Positions 60,143 to 64,000 of a DNA stretch of 64,000 nucleotides are shown in pieces. The position numbers and the translations under genes are program-made. This DNA comes from Anaerolineales bacterium UBA2395 (GTDB lineage: Bacteria; Chloroflexota; Anaerolineae; Anaerolineales; Villigracilaceae). The notes under the pieces were generated by a model that searched no databases, was not told where the DNA came from, and was given only the letters and a program-made list of their open reading frames with translations. Each line of letters opens with the position of its first letter. Within the stretch, counting starts at the first letter, position 1. The DNA lies in the NCBI GenBank assembly GCA_002343775.1, contig DDSH01000024.1:63171-127170 (forward strand), given 5' to 3'.

Positions 60143-60901
60143 TTAGAATAACCCCTCAAGATACTGCTTGGTGCGCTCGTGTTTGGGGTTGGTAAATACT
60201 TCGTGTGCGGGACCTGCTTCTGCTACTTCACCGAGGTACATATAAATGACATGGTCAGCCAGACGCTTTGCCTGACGCAACGTATGCGTCACGATGACGA
60301 TGGTGTAATCTTTCTTCAATTCGAGCAAGCGGCTTTCGATGTTCTGTGATGAGATCGGGTCGAGCGCGGAGGTGGGTTCATCGCCGAGGATAATTTCCGG
60401 TTCGACTGCCAAGCCGCGGGCGAGGCAGAGGCGTTGCTGCTGTCCGATGGAGAGCGAGGTGGCGGGGTCGTGCATCCGCTTGTGGACTTCCTCCCACAGA
60501 CCGGCGATCTCCAAATAATGCCGCACCGACTTTTTATATGCGGCGCGGTCTTTCTTCATCTGGTGGATGCGCATGCCGTAGGCGATGTTATCGTAAATGG
60601 ACATGGGCAAAGGCGTGGGGCGTTGCGCGAGCAGCCCAACCACCTTGCGGACTTCGGTCACGTCCACGTTGGGGTCGTAGATGTTCTCACCGTCCACCAG
60701 CACTTCGCCGGTGAGGTTGACGTTCTCATTCAATTCAAAGAAGCGATTGAAGGTCTTCAATAAAGTTGTCTTGCCGCAACCGCTGGGTCCCATGATGACT
60801 GTGATCTGGTTCTTGGGGATTTCGATGTTGATGTCTTTCAAGGCATGTTGCTTGCCGTAATAGGCGTTGAGGTTTTTTACTTGAATGTGGGTGTTGTTCA
60901 T
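60143..60901 (-). CDS. pstB: Phosphate ABC transporter ATPase PstB
   Basis: A 252-residue ATPase with Walker A GPSGCGKTTLLKTFNR, Q loop GLLAQRPTPLPMSI, signature LSIGQQQRLCLARGLA and Walker B LGDEPTSALDP. The STPxP-type loop of PstB is replaced by RPTPLP, a minor variant. It energises uptake through PstC-PstA. AAAGGA before 60901 fixes the start. It is separated from pstA by 113 nt containing an inverted GTCATTGC repeat. Confidence 0.95.
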   Translation of the reverse strand: MNNTHIQVKNLNAYYGKQHALKDINIEIPKNQITVIMGPSGCGKTTLLKTFNRFFELNENVNLTGEVLVDGENIYDPNVDVTEVRKVVGLLAQRPTPLPMSIYDNIAYGMRIHQMKKDRAAYKKSVRHYLEIAGLWEEVHKRMHDPATSLSIGQQQRLCLARGLAVEPEIILGDEPTSALDPISSQNIESRLLELKKDYTIVIVTHTLRQAKRLADHVIYMYLGEVAEAGPAHEVFTNPKHERTKQYLEGLF

Positions 60902-60915
60902 ATATCGTCCTTTTC

Positions 60916-61011
60916 CGTCAATGCGAGGGCGTTCTTGTTCTTTGCCCGAAGCAATCTCCAACTTGATAATGAGATTGCTTCGGCGGGAAGATCACCCTCC
61001 TTGCAATGACG
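60916..61011. repeat. Large palindrome in the pstA-pstB gap
   Basis: A 13-bp perfect inner stem (60946-60958 with 60971-60983, CCGAAGCAATCTC) and outer arms (60916-60929 and 60995-61011) related to CGTCATTGC. The GTCATTGC...GAAGCAATCTC design resembles palindromic repeats seen widely in bacterial genomes. Confidence 0.75.
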
Positions 61012-61014
61012 ATG

Positions 61015-61884
61015 TTATTTGATCGTATATCGATTTAACCGCGCCGCCAACCAACGCGACCCGAAACTGACCAACAGTACAGCGATGGTCAAGATCAATG
61101 CGGCTGCATATCCGCGCTCGCGGACTTCGGGGTAGGGTGAGCCGAGTTGGAAGAAGACAGCGAGCGGAAGCGACGCGGTGGGATTCATCAGTGAGGTTGG
61201 AATGCGGTCGGTGTAGCCTGCGGTGAATAGCACGGACGCCGCATCACCGATGCCGCGCCCGAATGCCAGCAAAATGGCGGTGATGATGCCGGGCAGCATT
61301 TGGCGGGTGATGATGTTGATCGCCACTTCGAATTTGGTGGAGCCAAGCGCGAGTGCGGCATGTTCCAAGTCCGAGGGCATGCGGCGGATGACTTCGTCCA
61401 TGGCACGGGTCATGATGGGGAGTTCAACGAGCGCGAGAACAATGATGCCCGCGAGAAGTGAAGCGCGCATTCCCAAAAGGACCATCAGTGCGAAACCGAA
61501 CGCGCCGTACACGATTGAAGGAATGCCCCACAGGACATCTAATGAAAGGCGGACGTAATCACCCCAGCGAGATTTGCCAAGATAAGCTTTGAGATAAAGG
61601 GCAATTGGAACGCTCAATATCATGGCAAGCAATGTGCCGCCCGTGGCAAGATATGCCGAGCCAATGATGGCATTGAGAATGCCGCCGTCCTTGCCCATGT
61701 AATATCCGCCTTTGGGAACTTGCGAGACCATCTCCCATGAGAGCGAAGGCAAGCCGCGTGAGATGATTGTCCATAAAATTAGACCAAGCGTACCAGCCAC
61801 GATGAAGAGTGCCAGCCGCATGATGGTCTTGATAACCAGTTCGACAATGTGACGCCGTTCGAAATGTTTCTTTTGGAATTTCAT
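61015..61884 (-). CDS. pstA: Phosphate ABC transporter permease PstA
   Basis: A 289-residue permease with about six membrane segments. The EAA-type loop is LEHAALALGSTKFEVAINIITRQMLPGI, followed by GRGIGDAASVLFTAG. MGKDGGILNAIIGSAYL and GIPSIVYGAFGFALM are also PstA-typical. It overlaps pstC by 4 nt (ATGA) and forms the channel with PstC. Confidence 0.94.
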   Translation of the reverse strand: MKFQKKHFERRHIVELVIKTIMRLALFIVAGTLGLILWTIISRGLPSLSWEMVSQVPKGGYYMGKDGGILNAIIGSAYLATGGTLLAMILSVPIALYLKAYLGKSRWGDYVRLSLDVLWGIPSIVYGAFGFALMVLLGMRASLLAGIIVLALVELPIMTRAMDEVIRRMPSDLEHAALALGSTKFEVAINIITRQMLPGIITAILLAFGRGIGDAASVLFTAGYTDRIPTSLMNPTASLPLAVFFQLGSPYPEVRERGYAAALILTIAVLLVSFGSRWLAARLNRYTIK

Positions 61885-62861
61885 GAGCGCCTCAAGAATC
61901 TCTGGAGCACCAGTGTGGAGAGAATGTTGAAGATGAGGATAACTACCAATAAGACAAGTGCAGCGCCGAGCAGAGCCGCATCGTACAGCGGAATGGACAT
62001 CATCTCGCCGTAGTTGTTGGCGATCAGTGCGGGCAGCGGATACGCCGTATCAAATACGGAGGTGGGGATGTTCGGGACGTTGCCGACGACCATCAACACA
62101 GCGATCGTTTCGCCGAGTGCGCGAGAGGCTCCCAGCACAATGGCAGCGACAATGCCGGGTAACACTTGCGGCAAGACCACCGTGCGGATGGTCTGCCATT
62201 TTGTTGCGCCGACGGCGAGAGATGCATGACGCAGGTCGTTGGGGACGGTGGATAGCACTTCAAAGATGACCGAGATGATCAGCGGAGAGATCATCACCGC
62301 CAGCACGATTCCGCCTGCGAGGATGCCGAACCCTGTCGGCTGGGTGACAGAGAAGATCGAAACGGAACCAAACCAACGTTCAGAAAGAGGCGCGAGTACG
62401 TCATCCACAAAAGGCACAATAGACAGCAATCCCCACACACCGTAGACCACAGGCGGGATGGCGGCAAGCACGTCTAGAATGGGTTTGGCGATGGTGCGTG
62501 TGCGGTTGTGGGCATACTCGGCGAGATAGACAGAAACCAATAAACAAGGAGGAACCGCAAGCAGCACGCCAACGGTCGTCACCCACAGCGTGCCGAGGAT
62601 GAACGGACGGAACCCAAACTCGCCGTTGTTGGGCCGCCAGGTTTCGCCGAGCAGGAGATCGCTGAGGTTGTATGAATTGAGAATAGGATATGCGCGAACA
62701 ACCAATGCCACAGCCACGATCAGAATGAGCGCCACAGGCACAAGTGTGATGATAAAAAATGTGCGTTGCGCGGCGCGGTCTGTTCGAGCACGAGACGGCG
62801 TAGAAGGTCGGCTAAGCCGACCTTCTGTTTTCAAAGTATTGTTGAGTTGAATATCGCTCAT
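61881..62861 (-). CDS. pstC: Phosphate ABC transporter permease PstC
   Basis: A 326-residue permease with six membrane segments. The EAA-type loop is DLRHASLAVGATKWQTIRTVVLPQVLPG, followed by SRALGETIAVLMVVGN. IPPVVYGVWGLLSIVPF is also typical. The cytoplasmic N-terminus contains a sequence encoded by a perfect palindrome (62802-62826). It overlaps pstA and pstS by 4 nt each. Confidence 0.94.
   Translation of the reverse strand: MSDIQLNNTLKTEGRLSRPSTPSRARTDRAAQRTFFIITLVPVALILIVAVALVVRAYPILNSYNLSDLLLGETWRPNNGEFGFRPFILGTLWVTTVGVLLAVPPCLLVSVYLAEYAHNRTRTIAKPILDVLAAIPPVVYGVWGLLSIVPFVDDVLAPLSERWFGSVSIFSVTQPTGFGILAGGIVLAVMISPLIISVIFEVLSTVPNDLRHASLAVGATKWQTIRTVVLPQVLPGIVAAIVLGASRALGETIAVLMVVGNVPNIPTSVFDTAYPLPALIANNYGEMMSIPLYDAALLGAALVLLVVILIFNILSTLVLQRFLRRS
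62802..62826. repeat. Perfect palindrome inside the 5' end of pstC
   Basis: AGAAGGTCGGCT at 62802-62813 and AGCCGACCTTCT at 62815-62826 around a central A. It encodes part of the PstC N-terminal tail (EGRLSRPST). A hairpin in the early coding region could tune translation of pstC after pstS. Confidence 0.7.
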
Positions 62862-63853
62862 TGTTCGAGTTTTGCAAGAGACTCGGCTTGCTGCTCAGGA
62901 GTGAGCGGAACGAAGCCTGCCGCTTCCAAATATTGTTGCCCGTCAGTCAGGATCCACTTGATGAATTCAAGTTCGAGTCCTTCGGGTTTGCCGAGCGTGG
63001 CGAGGTTTTCAAAGCGGGCGGGAGGAGATGGGTATGTTCCATTCGCCACGGCTCCGAACGCATCTTCCTTCACGGTATAAACCTCACCGGCATCTGCAGT
63101 GCCGTTCTCGTTGATGTCGATCGGCGGGATGAGAATGCCAGGCACCAGATTGCCGCCGCTCAAGTCAAAGATGCTGTTGAGGTTGCCGAAGCCAATGCCA
63201 AGCGGGTCTTTCAAAATGGTGTCGAGCATGGCAGGCTCGCCGTTCACACCGATGCCGAGCAGGTCTTCCTGCGCTTCACCGCCCGTGTACTTTGCCCACT
63301 GTTCCGCCGCGCCGGAGGCATCCGAACGGGTGAAGACATTGATCTTATCGGTGATGGAGGGGTCACCCACAACTTCGCCCCAAGTGGTGATCTCGCCGGT
63401 GATGTAGATCTTGTTATAGATCTCCTGGGTAATGCCCTGCGCCATCAGCTTCTCTGCCACGGGGTTCTCCGCATTGATGATCGGGAAGACCGCATCCTTC
63501 GTCACGGACACCCAAAAGATGCCCTGCGATTCTTCTTCCGGCTTGATGCTGCGCGAGATCATGCCAATGTCCACTGCGCCTGCGATGGTATCGGTCATGC
63601 CTTTGCCCGCGCCGCCGCCCTGCACATCGAATTGAACATCAGGATGCAGTTTGGTGAACTCTTCAGCCCAGATGGTCATCATGGGGTAGAGGGCGAACGC
63701 GCCAGAAATGGATAACGTGCCGCTCAATTCGGATGAAGCGCCCGCTTCAGACTCAGCCGAGGTTGATTCAGCGCTTCCTGCCGTTCCGCACGCTGAAAGG
63801 GTGACTGCCATTACGAGAAAAAGCGACAGCCATGTTAAAGTTTGTTTTCGCAT
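62858..63853 (-). CDS. pstS: Phosphate-binding lipoprotein PstS
   Basis: A 331-residue binding protein. Lipobox TLSAC with C22, then a Ser/Glu-rich linker and the phosphate-binding domain with SGTLSISGAFALYPMM, GGGAGKGMTDTIAGAVDIGMISR, and VFTRSDASGAAEQW. These loops supply the Ser, Thr, Asp and Arg contacts of the PstS family. AGGAG precedes the ATG. It is the first gene of pstSCAB. phoU and phoBR are not in the window. Confidence 0.95.
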   Translation of the reverse strand: MRKQTLTWLSLFLVMAVTLSACGTAGSAESTSAESEAGASSELSGTLSISGAFALYPMMTIWAEEFTKLHPDVQFDVQGGGAGKGMTDTIAGAVDIGMISRSIKPEEESQGIFWVSVTKDAVFPIINAENPVAEKLMAQGITQEIYNKIYITGEITTWGEVVGDPSITDKINVFTRSDASGAAEQWAKYTGGEAQEDLLGIGVNGEPAMLDTILKDPLGIGFGNLNSIFDLSGGNLVPGILIPPIDINENGTADAGEVYTVKEDAFGAVANGTYPSPPARFENLATLGKPEGLELEFIKWILTDGQQYLEAAGFVPLTPEQQAESLAKLEQ

Positions 63854-63884
63854 ATTGTTTCTCCTAATACTAATTTTTGTACAT

Positions 63885-63993
63885 AAATCCTATTGACTTA
63901 GTAGGGTTTGGAGATAAATAAAAAGTTCGTTTCTGACCTAGGTTTCAGCCCAAACTCGCTTATTTATGAATTCCTAGTAATCCAATAGGATTT
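63885..63993. repeat. Separated 11-bp inverted repeat upstream of pstS
   Basis: AAATCCTATTG at 63885-63895 and CAATAGGATTT at 63983-63993 are exact complements about 87 bp apart, in the pstS promoter region. It may form a looped operator; a PHO box is not clearly seen. Confidence 0.5.
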
Positions 63994-64000
63994 GTTTATC

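Overview
The window reads as a chromosomal segment of a Chloroflexota bacterium, most likely class Anaerolineae. This is inferred from protein style, not from an rRNA. The clues are many secreted or lipobox proteins with Thr/Pro-rich linkers, a LacI-type receptor fused to a histidine kinase, a ClpC-type unfoldase, an oversized PhnE-like permease, and gene starts placed 6-7 nt after a TATAAT-like box. Coding density is high, no insertion sequence, prophage, CRISPR array or rRNA operon is seen, and tmRNA is the only RNA gene found.

Layout. 1-7 kb: panB-panE (pantothenate), a YtxH-like protein, a GT4 glycosyltransferase, a single-domain response regulator, ugd, a methyltransferase and a membrane protein. 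6.7-15.8 kb (mostly minus): the LacI/GAF/histidine kinase, a secreted HExxH peptidase, clpC, and a B3/B4-domain plus VOC pair. 16-26.9 kb: a GNAT, a holin-like protein, two paralogous large membrane proteins (possible GT-C enzymes), an AI-2E-type permease, an FHA protein, and an overlapping operon of receiver-ParA-like protein, Sir2 and GAF histidine kinase. 27.1-27.5 kb: ssrA. 27.5-29.5 kb: a PadR regulator between two related membrane proteins, behind a promoter with a perfect 19-bp dyad. 29.5-43 kb: a lipoprotein, dnaK, a C39-like peptidase, sbcD, an MFS transporter, an acyltransferase, DegV, yebC-ruvC-(GxxExxY cassette)-ruvA, a DUF402 protein and proC. 43-51 kb: an ABC-F ATPase, an EptA-like phosphotransferase, a helix-hairpin-helix protein, an alpha-toroid protein, a small membrane operon ending in a phosphodiesterase lipoprotein, and a UPF0173 hydrolase. 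51-64 kb (mostly minus): phnD-phnC-phnE-like importer, a sulfatase lipoprotein, lipA, an NfeD-type protease, an isoprenylcysteine methyltransferase-like protein (plus), and pstS-C-A-B.

How it fits together. Two complete phosphorus importers (Pst and Phn-like) and three alkaline-phosphatase-superfamily enzymes lie within about 20 kb, which suggests phosphorus scavenging or surface phosphoryl chemistry. Housekeeping groups are recombination (yebC, ruvC, ruvA, sbcD), proteostasis (clpC, dnaK, ssrA) and cofactors (panBE, lipA). Palindromic intergenic repeats of at least three families are scattered between operons.
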